From NCBI GenBank assembly GCA_965221725.1, contig OZ244909.1, positions 4,030,001-4,094,000 of the forward strand: 64,000 bases of DNA. Direction: 5' to 3'. Source of the DNA: HK1 sp965221725 (GTDB taxonomy: Bacteria > Pseudomonadota > Gammaproteobacteria > HK1). A program made the position numbers and the translations under genes. The first letter of the stretch is position 1; each line of letters starts with the position of its first letter. Shown here piece by piece: positions 9,637-18,512 of this stretch. The notes under the pieces are model-generated. The model made no database searches, was not told the origin of the DNA, and saw only the letters and a program-made list of their open reading frames with translations.

Positions 9637-9653
9637 TGCCGCACTTCGCTCAC
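9627..9653 (-). pseudogene. hyuB: 5' fragment of hyuB (start codon and first codons)
   Basis: On the minus strand the hyuA stop TGA overlaps a GTG at 9653 in the form GTGA. It begins the peptide MSEVRHGDN, which joins in frame to NRAVDPVTV on the other side of the IS once one copy of the target duplication is removed. This shows that hyuA and hyuB were translationally coupled before the insertion, and it places the insertion at codon 9. Confidence 0.88.
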
Positions 9654-11731
9654 GAACCGTCCCGGAATTCCATGACCAGGTTGAGATGACCGTCCACCAT
9701 TGCCTCCTGACCTGGCAGGATCAGGGTCGTCGAATCCATCTGCTCGACGATGGCCGGTCCATTGAACCGGTGACCCGTCGTCAGCTTGTCTCGGTCGAAG
9801 ATCGCACAGGGGACGAAACTGTCTTCTTCCGGCAGGTAGATCTCGCGTTCTCCCAGCAAGGCATTGCGCAAATTCGTCCTGACCTCCGGGGCAGCGCGAA
9901 GACTCGGTTTGTCGACCAGGCCGTAGGCTTCGATTCGGAAGGTCACGGCTTCGATTGGCTCTTCCGGGGCAGTGTAGCCGTAGAGTCTCTGGTGGGTCGC
10001 TTCGAAGTCGGAACGCAACTTGTCGATCAATGGCGCCTCCCTGTCGATGTTCTGCAACGGTACATTCAGCTCGTAGTTCTGGCCAACGTAACGCATGTCC
10101 GCGGAAGCAACCACCCGCTGCCGTGCGGGCGCCACACCTTCGCGAGCGAACCACGCGGCTGCGTCAGCCCCGAGGTTTTCGAAGGCGTCGCGAACCTCGC
10201 CCGGTGCGGCCGCATCGAGCCGCAGGCGCCGCGTCGTCGAAAGGTCGTGGCGCAGATCGGTGAGCAGCAAACCGAGGGCGCAGAGGATGCCGGGGTTTCG
10301 CGGCACCAGGATTTTGCGGATCTCCAACTCGCGAGCGAGGCGGCTGGCATGCAGTGGCCCTGCACCGCCAAAGGCCACCAGGCAGTAGTCCCGCGGGTCG
10401 TAACCGCGCTGTACGGAGATCACCCGGATGGCGCGAGCCATGATGGCGGTCACCACGCGGATGATGCCGGCCGCGGTTTCCATCGCCCGGAGGCCGAGTC
10501 TTTTGGCCAGCGCTTCGATTGCTGCGACCGCCTTGCCGCGATCGATGGTCATGCGCCCGTCGAGCAGTTCTCTCGGGTTCAGCAGTTGCATCGCCACGTT
10601 GGCGTCGGTCACAGTTGGCTCCTGATTGCCGAGGCCGTAGCAGACCGGTCCCGGCGCCGCGCCGGCACTGCGCGGTCCGACCTTGAGCAGCCCGCCCGCA
10701 TCCAGCTCGGCGATGGAGCCACCGCCGGCACCGACGGTATGGATGTCGATCATCGGCACCTTCAGCGGATAACCGTGGACCTCCGCCTCGGTGGTGATGC
10801 GCGGGCACCCTGCCTCGACCAGCGAAACGTCGGTCGAGGTGCCGCCCATGTCGAAGGTGATGATGTTGTCCACGCTTGCGGCGCGGGCCGTCTCCAGCGC
10901 TCCGATCACGCCGGTACTGGGACCCGAAAGAACCGTGCGCACCGGCAACTCGGAGGCGGTGTCGAAAGAGATCGTGCCGCCGTTCGACTGGGTGATATGG
11001 GGCTCTACCCGGATACCCATCTCGACCAGACGTGGGGCCAGCCGTGAGAGATAGCTCTTGATCACCGGACCGAGAAAGGCGTTCACCACCGTGGTGCTCA
11101 GGCGCTCGAACTCCCGGAATTCAGGGCAGACGACGCAGGAACAAGTGACGAAGGCGTCGTTCAATTGCTGGCTCGCGATGACCGCCGCCAGGCGTTCGTG
11201 GGTCGGATCGCGGAAGCTGTAGAGGAAGCAGATCGCCACGGCATCGACCTGCATGGTGGCGAATTGCCGAACAACCGCGTGAATTGCGGCCGGATCCGGC
11301 CGCAATAGCACCGAACCGTCGTGAAGGATGCGTTCGGGCACCTCCAGGCGTCGGTCCCGCGGTACCAATATCTCCGGCTTGTCGGCCTGCAAATCGTAGA
11401 GGTCAGGGCGTCGCTGGCGGCCGATTTCCAGAAGATCGCGGAACCCCTGACTGGTGATCAGGCCGATGCGCGCGCCGCGGCGCTGGATCAGAGCGTTGGT
11501 CGCAACGGTGGTGCCATGACCGAAGAAGACGACACGGACGGATTCGCCGACGAATCGTTTCAAGGCCTCGCGAGCTCCGCCGGAGATGGCGATCGAGGGA
11601 TCCTCCGGAGTGCTCGGCACCTTCCAGACGACGATGCGGCCGCTTTCCTCTTCCAGCAGACAGACATCAGTGAAGGTACCACCCGAGTCGACACCGACGC
11701 GCCAGGTACCCACCTCTGCGCTCATCGTCAT
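9650..11731 (-). CDS. hyuA: hydantoinase/oxoprolinase subunit A (HyuA)
   Basis: ATP-dependent subunit of N-methylhydantoinase or 5-oxoprolinase, 693 residues, normal for the family. The N-terminal domain has the ASKHA-type phosphate loop VDSGGTFTDVCLL (about residues 13-25), then GHGTTVATNALIQRRG. A second nucleotide-fold motif, DMGGTSTDVSLVE, is near residue 290, followed by HTVGAGGGSIAELD. It opens hydantoin or oxoproline rings with HyuB. The ATG at 11731 overlaps the stop of the upstream aldolase gene by four bases; MSAEVG two codons later is an alternative start. The gene is intact, but its partner hyuB is interrupted by the IS. Confidence 0.9.
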   Translation of the reverse strand: MTMSAEVGTWRVGVDSGGTFTDVCLLEEESGRIVVWKVPSTPEDPSIAISGGAREALKRFVGESVRVVFFGHGTTVATNALIQRRGARIGLITSQGFRDLLEIGRQRRPDLYDLQADKPEILVPRDRRLEVPERILHDGSVLLRPDPAAIHAVVRQFATMQVDAVAICFLYSFRDPTHERLAAVIASQQLNDAFVTCSCVVCPEFREFERLSTTVVNAFLGPVIKSYLSRLAPRLVEMGIRVEPHITQSNGGTISFDTASELPVRTVLSGPSTGVIGALETARAASVDNIITFDMGGTSTDVSLVEAGCPRITTEAEVHGYPLKVPMIDIHTVGAGGGSIAELDAGGLLKVGPRSAGAAPGPVCYGLGNQEPTVTDANVAMQLLNPRELLDGRMTIDRGKAVAAIEALAKRLGLRAMETAAGIIRVVTAIMARAIRVISVQRGYDPRDYCLVAFGGAGPLHASRLARELEIRKILVPRNPGILCALGLLLTDLRHDLSTTRRLRLDAAAPGEVRDAFENLGADAAAWFAREGVAPARQRVVASADMRYVGQNYELNVPLQNIDREAPLIDKLRSDFEATHQRLYGYTAPEEPIEAVTFRIEAYGLVDKPSLRAAPEVRTNLRNALLGEREIYLPEEDSFVPCAIFDRDKLTTGHRFNGPAIVEQMDSTTLILPGQEAMVDGHLNLVMEFRDGS

Positions 11732-12498
11732 GGTTTGCCGGTCGCGACGGCCTTGATGGCCCCGTCACGTAGCAAGCCGACGTCATTGGCATTCGTGGCG
11801 AAGTGATAACCGCGCTCGAATTGCGCCGCTGGAGTATCACCGGGCAGGGTGACGGCGCCCAGCCACTTGCCGCCCTCCAGAATGCGGCGCTCTCCCTCCG
11901 CCAACAGCTCCTTGAACTCCGGTGCTTCGAACTCGCGCGCTCTGCCGATGCTGCCGCTCAGGTCTGTCGGACCGATGAACAGCATGTCGACTTCCTCCAG
12001 CTCGCACATCTCCGGGATAGCGGCGACCCCCTTGTCGGACTCGATCAGCAGCACGAGAAGGAAGTTCTCTTCCCAGGTTCGGTAGTATTCGGCCGGAGGC
12101 AGGAAGCCCCAGTCGGAAGCGCGAGAGGCGCCGGTCTGATGGCCGCGAATGCCTTTCGGTGGATAGCGGCAGGCGGTCACCGCCGCCGCGGCCGCATCGC
12201 CACTTTCGACGTTGGCGACCAGAAGACCCTCGGCTCCGGCATCAAGGTTCTGTTTGAAGTACATGGGCTGGTTGTCGGCGACCCGCACCAACGCCGTGGT
12301 CGGCGTTGTCTGAATGGCGCGCATCTGATGGATGCCGGTTTCCAGACCGCCGGGGGCATGCTCATGGTCGACGATCAGCGCATCGAAGCCGGCATGTGCC
12401 AGCAGTTCGCCGACGACCGGGCTGCCCATGAAGAGCCAGCAGCCAAGCGCTGGCTCTCCGGATCGTAGCTTTGTCTTCAGTGTGTTCTCGCGGTACAT
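11728..12498 (-). CDS. HpcH/HpaI family aldolase
   Basis: Class II pyruvate-dependent aldolase of 256 residues. The family pattern is clear: GCWLFMGSPVVGELLAHAGF near the start, LIVDHEHAP with the catalytic His, LVRVADN with the substrate Arg, then LLIESDKGVAAIPEM and MLFIGPTDLSGSIG. The last two blocks carry the metal-binding Glu and Asp. Such enzymes cleave 4-hydroxy-2-oxo acids into pyruvate and an aldehyde. As first gene of the hyu-dpp operon it may process a product of the imported compound; that is inference. It is divergent from the LysR gene, with 170 bases between. Confidence 0.88.
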   Translation of the reverse strand: MYRENTLKTKLRSGEPALGCWLFMGSPVVGELLAHAGFDALIVDHEHAPGGLETGIHQMRAIQTTPTTALVRVADNQPMYFKQNLDAGAEGLLVANVESGDAAAAAVTACRYPPKGIRGHQTGASRASDWGFLPPAEYYRTWEENFLLVLLIESDKGVAAIPEMCELEEVDMLFIGPTDLSGSIGRAREFEAPEFKELLAEGERRILEGGKWLGAVTLPGDTPAAQFERGYHFATNANDVGLLRDGAIKAVATGKP

Positions 12499-12668
12499 GT
12501 GACTGCTTGCTTCGAATCACCACGGCAAACGACGCACTCGCAGGACTGGCGCGTCTGCAAGAGGCAGGTTTTGGTGCAACATCACCCCACCGGTGTCGGA
12601 GCTTCATGTTCCGCCGGATGCCGTCATAACGCAAATTCAAAAAATTCTGAAAGTCATGCAAGAATGGA
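12499..12668. promoter_or_regulatory. divergent intergenic region between lysR-type gene and aldolase-hyu-dpp operon
   Basis: 170 bases between two divergent starts, the usual layout for a LysR regulator and its target operon. It is locally AT-richer near the lysR start (AAATTCAAAAAATTCTGAAA). I could not assign -35/-10 boxes or a T-N11-A site with confidence. Confidence 0.45.
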
Positions 12669-13595
12669 ATGATCATGATCTCCAACCGTCACCTGCAAGT
12701 TCTGGCGGCGGTGATCCGTCAGGGGTCGGCCACCAGAGCAGCGGCGGAGCTGAATCTCTCCCAGCCGACCGTCAGCAAGGCATTGAAGAGACTAGAGGAT
12801 ATTGCCGGGGTGCGCCTCTTCGAGCGTATCGAAGGACGGCTGCGGCCAACGGCGGAGGCGGTGATCCTGGCTCGCGAGGCGGAACGCCTGAACGAGGAAA
12901 TGTCCGCCTTTCGAAGCCTGTTGACCGACATCTGCAACCGCGGCGGCGGACCCTTTCGTCTGGCTACCGCGCCAGCCTTTTCCGCAACTATCGTGCCGCG
13001 GGCTGTCGTCGCCATGGCTGCGGCGAACCCGGATATGAAGATTCTGGTGAACGTGCTGGCACCCCCCGCGATCCTGGAGAACGCAGTCTCCGGACGGATC
13101 GACTTGGGTGTCGTCCACTACACGGAAGAGGAACCGTTGGCGGCGACGGTGCCGCTTTCCAGCGGGCTGATCGTCGCAATCATGCGCCCGGACCATGAAC
13201 TGGCCGCCAGGGCTGTCGTGCAGCGCGAAGATCTCCGGGGGCGGGCACTGATCGCTTATCGCGGCAACCTGCCTTTCGCCCGCTCCATTCGCGAGCGTCT
13301 GCTCCCCGATGATCCGGCGCCAAGGATCTCCATCGAGGCGGAGCCATCCACGCTGCTGCGGGACCTTGTGCGCCTTGGTCCTGGTATTGCCCTGGTGGAC
13401 GAGTTCAGTCTCTGGTTCGAACCCTGGTCGGGTCTGGCCATCCGACCGATTGAGCCCTCGGTCGAGGTGATGATGGCTGTGGTGCACGCGCGCGGACGCC
13501 CGCTGACATCTGCCGCCGGCGCTTTCATTGAACATCTGAAAAGGGTGATCGAGCAGGGGCAGAAATCCGGTTTGTCGATGGTGTCCATGATATGA
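12669..13595 (+). CDS. LysR-family transcriptional regulator
   Basis: DNA-binding regulator of 308 residues. The N-terminal winged helix-turn-helix is MISNRHLQVLAAVIRQGSAT followed by RAAAELNLSQPTVSKALKRL, with the recognition helix at about residues 30-45. The rest is a LysR substrate-binding domain that senses a small-molecule co-inducer. Two in-frame ATGs, at 12669 and 12675, are possible starts. Its divergent position makes it the likely regulator of the aldolase-hyu-dpp operon. Confidence 0.9.
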   Translation: MIMISNRHLQVLAAVIRQGSATRAAAELNLSQPTVSKALKRLEDIAGVRLFERIEGRLRPTAEAVILAREAERLNEEMSAFRSLLTDICNRGGGPFRLATAPAFSATIVPRAVVAMAAANPDMKILVNVLAPPAILENAVSGRIDLGVVHYTEEEPLAATVPLSSGLIVAIMRPDHELAARAVVQREDLRGRALIAYRGNLPFARSIRERLLPDDPAPRISIEAEPSTLLRDLVRLGPGIALVDEFSLWFEPWSGLAIRPIEPSVEVMMAVVHARGRPLTSAAGAFIEHLKRVIEQGQKSGLSMVSMI

Positions 13596-13689
13596 AGGCG
13601 ACGGAAACCCGTTTCCATGCTTGTCGGTCATCTGAAAAAGGCAAGAAACAGCATTGATAACTGAACGAATTGATGTGAATTCGTTCAAT

Positions 13690-14872
13690 ATGAAAGACGA
13701 TTCCTACGTCCCACAGGCTCAACTGAGCCGACTCGAACACTTGGTGGCCCCCGGCAAGGTCGTCGTGGTGTATGGCCCGAGGCGGGTCGGGAAGACGACC
13801 CTGATTCGCCGCTACGCCCGGCAGCACGATCCGGATGCCCTCGTGGTGACCGGCGAGGACATCTCGGTACGGGAGTACCTGGAAAGCGAGTCCCTGCCCG
13901 GACTGAGGGCGTTCGTCGGCCGGCGGCGGACGCTGATCGTGGACGAGGCCCAGTATGTGCGGGGGGATCGGACCGAGCCTGAAGCTGCTGGTAGACCATA
14001 TCGACGGGCTTCGGGTGATCGCGACGGGCTCGTCGTCCTTCGAACTTGCGCAGCAGACCGGTGAGCCACTGACCGGCCGCAGGTACGTGCTGCTGCTTCT
14101 GCCTCTTGCGCAACTGGAATTGCGCGAGGTCGAGCCGGCTCACGAGACACGGGCGCTTCTTGAAACGCGAATGATTTACGGCGCCTACCCCGAAGTGGTT
14201 CTCATGGACTTGAACCAGGACCGAGCGCTCTACCTCAAGGAGCTGGTGGCTTCGTACCTGTTCAAGGACATCCTGCAGTTGGAGGGTATCCGACACGCCG
14301 ACAAGCTGCTGCGTCTGCTCCAGTTGCTCGCGTTCCGGATCGGTCGCGAGGCGTCGGTGACGGAGCTGGGGACGCAGCTCGGCATGAGCCGGAACACCGT
14401 GGACCGGTATCTCGACCTGCTGGAGAAGACCTGGGTCATCTACAGCCGGCGAGGCTTCAGCCGCAATCTGCGCAAGGAGATCACGAAGAGCCGCCGGTAC
14501 TACTTCTACGACAACGGGATCAGGAACGCGCTGATCAACAACTTCAACCCCGTCTCGTTGCGTGACGATGCGGGGGCGCTGTGGGAGAACTACATTCTGG
14601 TCGAGTGACTGAAAAGCAACCTGTACACCGGACGGCTGGCCGAGAGCAGCTTCTGGCGCACCCACGACCGGCAGGAGATCGATCTGGTGGAGGAGTGGGG
14701 AGGGCGCCTGTACGCAACGGAGGTGAAGTGGTCGCCCCGCGCGGCCCCGCGCATTCCCGGGGGCTGGAGGCGGGCCTATCCCGGAAGCGCGTTCCGGGTG
14801 GTGCACCGGGAGAACTATCTCGATTTCATCGCCTCCCCGGTGCCGTGGCCGGAAGCCGGCGAAAACCAGTGA
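13690..14872 (+). pseudogene. AAA+ ATPase with DUF4143-type C-terminus, broken by a frameshift and an in-frame stop
   Basis: Reconstructed, this is an ATPase of about 390 residues. It has Walker A GPRRVGKTTLIRRY, Walker B RRRTLIVDEAQ and sensor VIATGSSSFEL. The C-terminal half contains LGMSRNTVDRYLDLLEKTWV and a nuclease-like EIDLVEEWGGRLYATEVKW. The first frame breaks at a run of six G (13961-13966); removing one G restores VRGIGPSLKLLVDHID in the second frame. A TGA at 14606-14608 then interrupts the second frame where the family has a charged residue, consistent with CGA to TGA. Two independent lesions make it a pseudogene. An in-frame TTG at 13654 is an alternative start. Confidence 0.85.
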
Positions 14873-14891
14873 GGCTGCGGTTCATTGCCAC

Positions 14892-15830
14892 CTACTCCGG
14901 TTTCATCGGCGCGGGTCGGTACCTGAACACCGCCACCGCGCCGAACGCCCCCAGCTCGTTTGCGCTCAGGAACGGGAACCATTCGTCGATTTCGGGTGGT
15001 AGCGAGGCGGGGTCCGCAATGACGAAATCCCCCGGTGCGATTCCGAGCTCGTCGAGAAAGTGCACGAACGCCTCGAACGGAGCTTCCACGTGCTCCCAGG
15101 CGACCCGGATGTTGAGCACCGTGTCGGCCGGTACGTCCGCCGGAAGGCGCTCGCGCAGGCGCTGGAAGAGCCAGCTGCCGCGGTGCGAGCAGTGGAACGC
15201 GCCGTAGAGCACGACGTGGCGGCGTCCGGGGCGGTATCGGGCGCGGAAGTTGGACTCGATCGAGCTTTCGCGTGAGCCCGTGCCATGGGCGATGCGCGCG
15301 GAGCGCTGCGCCGGACGTTCCTCGATGCCGTCGATGGCGAGTCCGGGGTTGGCCTTCAGCGCACTGCGCAGGAGCCGTGCGATATCCGCTTCGAGGAGCA
15401 TGACCCGCTCCTCGCCCCCGTCCACCCGGGAGTGAATGTGTCGGACCTCGCGGGAGGTGGCTTCCAGCAGCAGCACATCGGCCTTCAGGGTCGTGAACAG
15501 GCGGTCGGCGAGAAAGCGGCGCAGGTACGGCTCATGGTTCTCGCCGATGCAGAGGATGGCCACCGGCGCGCGGTTCAGCGTGGCCAGCCACGCCGGAAAG
15601 GGCTGCATCGATCGCCGGATGGCCGCGATCAGCGCGGCGCGTGCCTCCGGGGGCAGCGCCGCGACTCGGGCCACCGCCCGCTCCGCCCACCGGTGATGTT
15701 CCGGAAACCGGATTCGCTCCTGCGGCGGCGGCCAGTCGGCAACGGTCGGCCGCGTGACGTGCTCATAGAGGAAGTACGCTTGCAGCAGCGCGATGGCGAG
15801 CAGTGGTACGCCAAGGACGACGAGGACCAC
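14892..15830 (-). CDS. membrane-anchored protein of the ChaN/Tiki-like fold, function unknown
   Basis: 312 residues. An N-terminal hydrophobic segment (VLVVLGVPLLAIALLQAYFL) suggests a membrane anchor with the rest outside the cytoplasm. AILCIGENHEPYLRRFLADR (about residues 92-111) followed by DVLLLEA recalls the GE-x-H motif of the ChaN/TraB/Tiki superfamily, and a later VVLYGAFHCSHRGSW supplies a second His pair. These motifs support a metal- or haem-binding or hydrolase-like fold, but I cannot name a reaction. It stands alone, convergent with the ATPase pseudogene. Confidence 0.55.
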   Translation of the reverse strand: MVLVVLGVPLLAIALLQAYFLYEHVTRPTVADWPPPQERIRFPEHHRWAERAVARVAALPPEARAALIAAIRRSMQPFPAWLATLNRAPVAILCIGENHEPYLRRFLADRLFTTLKADVLLLEATSREVRHIHSRVDGGEERVMLLEADIARLLRSALKANPGLAIDGIEERPAQRSARIAHGTGSRESSIESNFRARYRPGRRHVVLYGAFHCSHRGSWLFQRLRERLPADVPADTVLNIRVAWEHVEAPFEAFVHFLDELGIAPGDFVIADPASLPPEIDEWFPFLSANELGAFGAVAVFRYRPAPMKPE

Positions 15831-16137
15831 CTGCAGCGCCGTGTTTCTGATGGCAGTGTCCCCCGCGGAGGGAGAAGGTGACGCACCGCACCATCCGGCG
15901 CACGGCCACGCGAGCGCAATGGCGGAACGGCGGCCCGTCTGTTCCTGCCCTGCCCCTGGCCCATTCAGGATCCGTTCAGGCCCGCTCCCAACTCCGATTC
16001 CGGGTTTGTCTCAAGCCTTTCCGGGGTCTTCCAACCAGCCCCGAACCTGTCCGCGGCCTGCCTCGAGTCTACCCTGTGACCGGTTCCGGGCCTGCTGCAG
16101 CCTGTCCTCGGTCATCCCCGGCCTGCTGGCCGCCGGC
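15831..16137. other. intergenic region, C-rich, no gene seen
   Basis: 307 bases between potC and the ChaN/Tiki-like gene. It is rich in degenerate pieces such as CCGGCCTGCTG and CCGGGCCTGCTG but shows no convincing reading frame or terminator with a T-run. The potC transcript presumably ends in this stretch. Confidence 0.4.
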
Positions 16138-17022
16138 CTACCCCGGAGACATCCCCCGCAGGCGCTCGGAACGACGCCGCAGCAACTCCACGGTGGTCAG
16201 CAGCAGGATGGAGAGGATCACCAGCACCGTCGCCGCGGCGAGGATGGTCGGGCTGATTTCCTGGCGGATACCCGCCCACATCTGTCTTGGCAGCGTGAGC
16301 TGTTCGGCGCCGCCGAGGAACAGGATGATGACCACCTCGTCGAACGAGGTGATGAAGGCGAAGAGCGCTCCGGAGATGACCCCCGGTGCGATCAGGGGAA
16401 GCTGGACCCTGAAGAAGTTGTACACCGGGGTGCCGCCCAGCCCCTGCGCCGCGCGCGTCAGCGACTGATCGAAGCCGACCAGCGTCGCGGTGACGGTGAT
16501 CACGACGAAGGGCAGTCCGAGCACGGTGTGCGCGAAGATGACACCGGTGAAGCTCGCCACCAGATCGAGCTTGGCGTAGAACAGGAACATGCCGGCCGCG
16601 GTGATGATGAGCGGCACGATCATCGGCGAGATCAGGAACGCCATGATCGCGCGGCGACCCACCAGATCCGCCCGGCTCAGGCCGAGGGCGGCGATGGTGC
16701 CGATCGTGGTGGCCAGCACGGTGGCGATGATCGCGATGATGAGGCTGTTGCGGGCGCCGATCACCCACTTGTCGCTGCACACGGTGGTGATGTCCGCAGC
16801 CGAGCAGTCCCCCACCATCATCTTGTACCACCGCGTCGAGAACGCCTCCGGGTCGAGCCGCAGCATGCCGGGGGTGAAATCCAGGAATGGGGATGAGGTG
16901 AACGACAGGGGGATGATCGCGATGAGAGGCATCACCAGAAAGAACAGGACGATCCCGCAGTAGACCAGGTACGTCCGGTGCCAGATGCGCTGACCGGTGG
17001 TGTAGTAGGTGGGGAGCGCCAC
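16138..17022 (-). CDS. polyamine-type ABC transporter permease (PotC type)
   Basis: Inner-membrane permease of 294 residues with about six hydrophobic helices. It shows the BPD_transp_1 coupling loop TRAAQGLGGTPVYNFFRVQL. An enlarged loop after the first helix contains WYKMMVGDCSAADITTVCSD with two Cys, a feature of the PotC-like branch found with 400-plus-residue PotB partners. It lies three bases downstream of the potB-like gene and is the last gene of the operon potA-potD-potB-potC. The substrate is likely a polyamine or related cation. Confidence 0.85.
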   Translation of the reverse strand: MALPTYYTTGQRIWHRTYLVYCGIVLFFLVMPLIAIIPLSFTSSPFLDFTPGMLRLDPEAFSTRWYKMMVGDCSAADITTVCSDKWVIGARNSLIIAIIATVLATTIGTIAALGLSRADLVGRRAIMAFLISPMIVPLIITAAGMFLFYAKLDLVASFTGVIFAHTVLGLPFVVITVTATLVGFDQSLTRAAQGLGGTPVYNFFRVQLPLIAPGVISGALFAFITSFDEVVIILFLGGAEQLTLPRQMWAGIRQEISPTILAAATVLVILSILLLTTVELLRRRSERLRGMSPG

Positions 17023-17025
17023 GGT

Positions 17026-18318
17026 TCAGCCCATCTTCATGTTGTCGATGCCCACGATCCGGTCGTAGACCCAGTAGAGGATCAGGATCGCGGCGAGGAG
17101 GATGACACCCATCGCGGAGGCGAGTCCCCAGTTGAGGGTCGATCTCAGGTGCCGGGCGATGTAGTTGCCGATCATCTGCCCGTCCTTGCCGCCCACCAGC
17201 TCCGGGGTGATGAAGTAGCCGATGGCGACGATGAAGACAAGGATCACGCCGGCCCCCACGCCCGGAAGGGTCTGCGGCACGTAGACGCGGAGGAAGGCGA
17301 TGGCCGGGGGCGCGCCGAGGTTCTGGGCGGCCTTCATGTACGCGGGCGAGATTCCCCGCATGACGCTGTAGACCGGGAGGATCATGAACGGCAGCAGGAT
17401 CTGCACCATCACGATCACGGTGCCCGTGAAGTTGTACATCATCGGCAGCCGGCTTTCGTCATCCACCACATGGAGCGCGACCAGGGTGTCGTTCACCACG
17501 CCCTCCTGCTGCAGCATGATCATCCACGCCACGATGCGCACCAGCAGCGATGTCCAGAAGGGCATCAGCACGCAGATCATCAGCAGGTTGGAGTAGCGCA
17601 GCGGCAGTGTCGCGAGCAGGTGCGCCACCGGATAGCCGAGCGCCAGGCACGCGGCAGTGACGAGGAAGCTGATGAGCAGCGTGCGTACCCACAGGGTCTT
17701 GTAGATGCGGCGGTTCTCGGGCTGCTGGATGATCTCGTTGTCGAAGCCGTACTTGAGATCGAAGGCATTCAGGTAGTACCCCGCCGTGTACGGGTCCTTC
17801 ATGATGGCCAGCGACTGCCAGAACGAGATATCCCCCCACCGCTTGTCGATCTCGATCAGGGTCTCCTTGTAGGGGCCGGCGAAGTCCGGGTTTTTGTCGA
17901 GAAGCGCCTTGACCTTGCGCTTCGTCTTCTTCATCAGGCTCTTCCACTTGGACTTCGCGTAGTTCATTCGGGTGCTGCCGCGCCCGATCTGGATTCCGGT
18001 GGCGTCCGCGATGTCCTTGAACATCGCCTCGTAGTGCGGTTCGGGGGGCAGCGCCTCGCCGTCCCACTGCTCGTAGATTTCGAACGTGCGGGGGAGCACT
18101 TCGTTGATGAGCTTGTCGTCGACGCTCCATGTCATGAGGTGCAGGACCGGCATGCCGAAGAGTACGAACAGGAACACCACCGCCGGAGCCACCAGGGCCA
18201 GGGCGGTCAGCTTGCGGCGGCGGAGGGAGCGCTGGAGGCTCTCCTTCAGCGGCCGGCCGTCGGCGGTGAGCAACTCGCCGGTGGCCGAGGTGGGGATCTC
18301 GATTGCGTTGGCGGCCAT
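17026..18318 (-). CDS. polyamine-type ABC transporter permease (PotB type) with large loop insertion
   Basis: Permease of 430 residues, clearly longer than E. coli PotB (about 285). The extra length is a hydrophilic block of roughly 130 residues after the first helix (about residues 70-200, rich in Lys and Asp/Glu, including KSKWKSLMKKTKRKVKALLD). The remaining helices follow, with the coupling loop KAAQNLGAPPAIAFLRVYVP. The block would sit in the periplasm near the binding protein. Long PotB-like permeases of this type are known in proteobacteria. It is followed directly by the PotC-type gene. Confidence 0.83.
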   Translation of the reverse strand: MAANAIEIPTSATGELLTADGRPLKESLQRSLRRRKLTALALVAPAVVFLFVLFGMPVLHLMTWSVDDKLINEVLPRTFEIYEQWDGEALPPEPHYEAMFKDIADATGIQIGRGSTRMNYAKSKWKSLMKKTKRKVKALLDKNPDFAGPYKETLIEIDKRWGDISFWQSLAIMKDPYTAGYYLNAFDLKYGFDNEIIQQPENRRIYKTLWVRTLLISFLVTAACLALGYPVAHLLATLPLRYSNLLMICVLMPFWTSLLVRIVAWMIMLQQEGVVNDTLVALHVVDDESRLPMMYNFTGTVIVMVQILLPFMILPVYSVMRGISPAYMKAAQNLGAPPAIAFLRVYVPQTLPGVGAGVILVFIVAIGYFITPELVGGKDGQMIGNYIARHLRSTLNWGLASAMGVILLAAILILYWVYDRIVGIDNMKMG

Positions 18319-18446
18319 CGTCAGATCGTCGGCGTCACGGGGCGGTCTGCCATCCTGCCCGGGCTATCACTGCGGAGCGCGTCACGTCCGGGATGCGCGA
18401 GCCGGTGGAGGGGTCGATGGGGCGGGGCGGCGGTGCGCCACCCGAT

Positions 18447-18481
18447 CCACCTCCGGCCGATGCGTGATCGGCCGGAGGTGG
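18447..18481 (-). terminator. strong hairpin between binding-protein and permease genes (attenuator or processing site)
   Basis: ACCTCCGGCCGAT at 18449-18461 is perfectly inverted at 18467-18479 around a 5-base loop GCGTG, and two more C-G pairs extend the stem to 15 bp. It sits in the 194-base gap after the potD-like stop. There is no T-run, so it looks more like a partial terminator or 3'-end stabiliser that keeps binding-protein mRNA above permease mRNA. Confidence 0.7.
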
Positions 18482-18512
18482 GTGTCGGCAGGTCATGCGG
18501 TTGCTGCTACGT

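Noticed and set aside
14606..14608. In-frame TGA in the DUF4143-type ATPase as a selenocysteine codon
   Set aside because: The protein is not a redox enzyme, no CxxU-type motif surrounds the codon, I see no convincing hairpin after it, and a frameshift upstream already breaks the gene.
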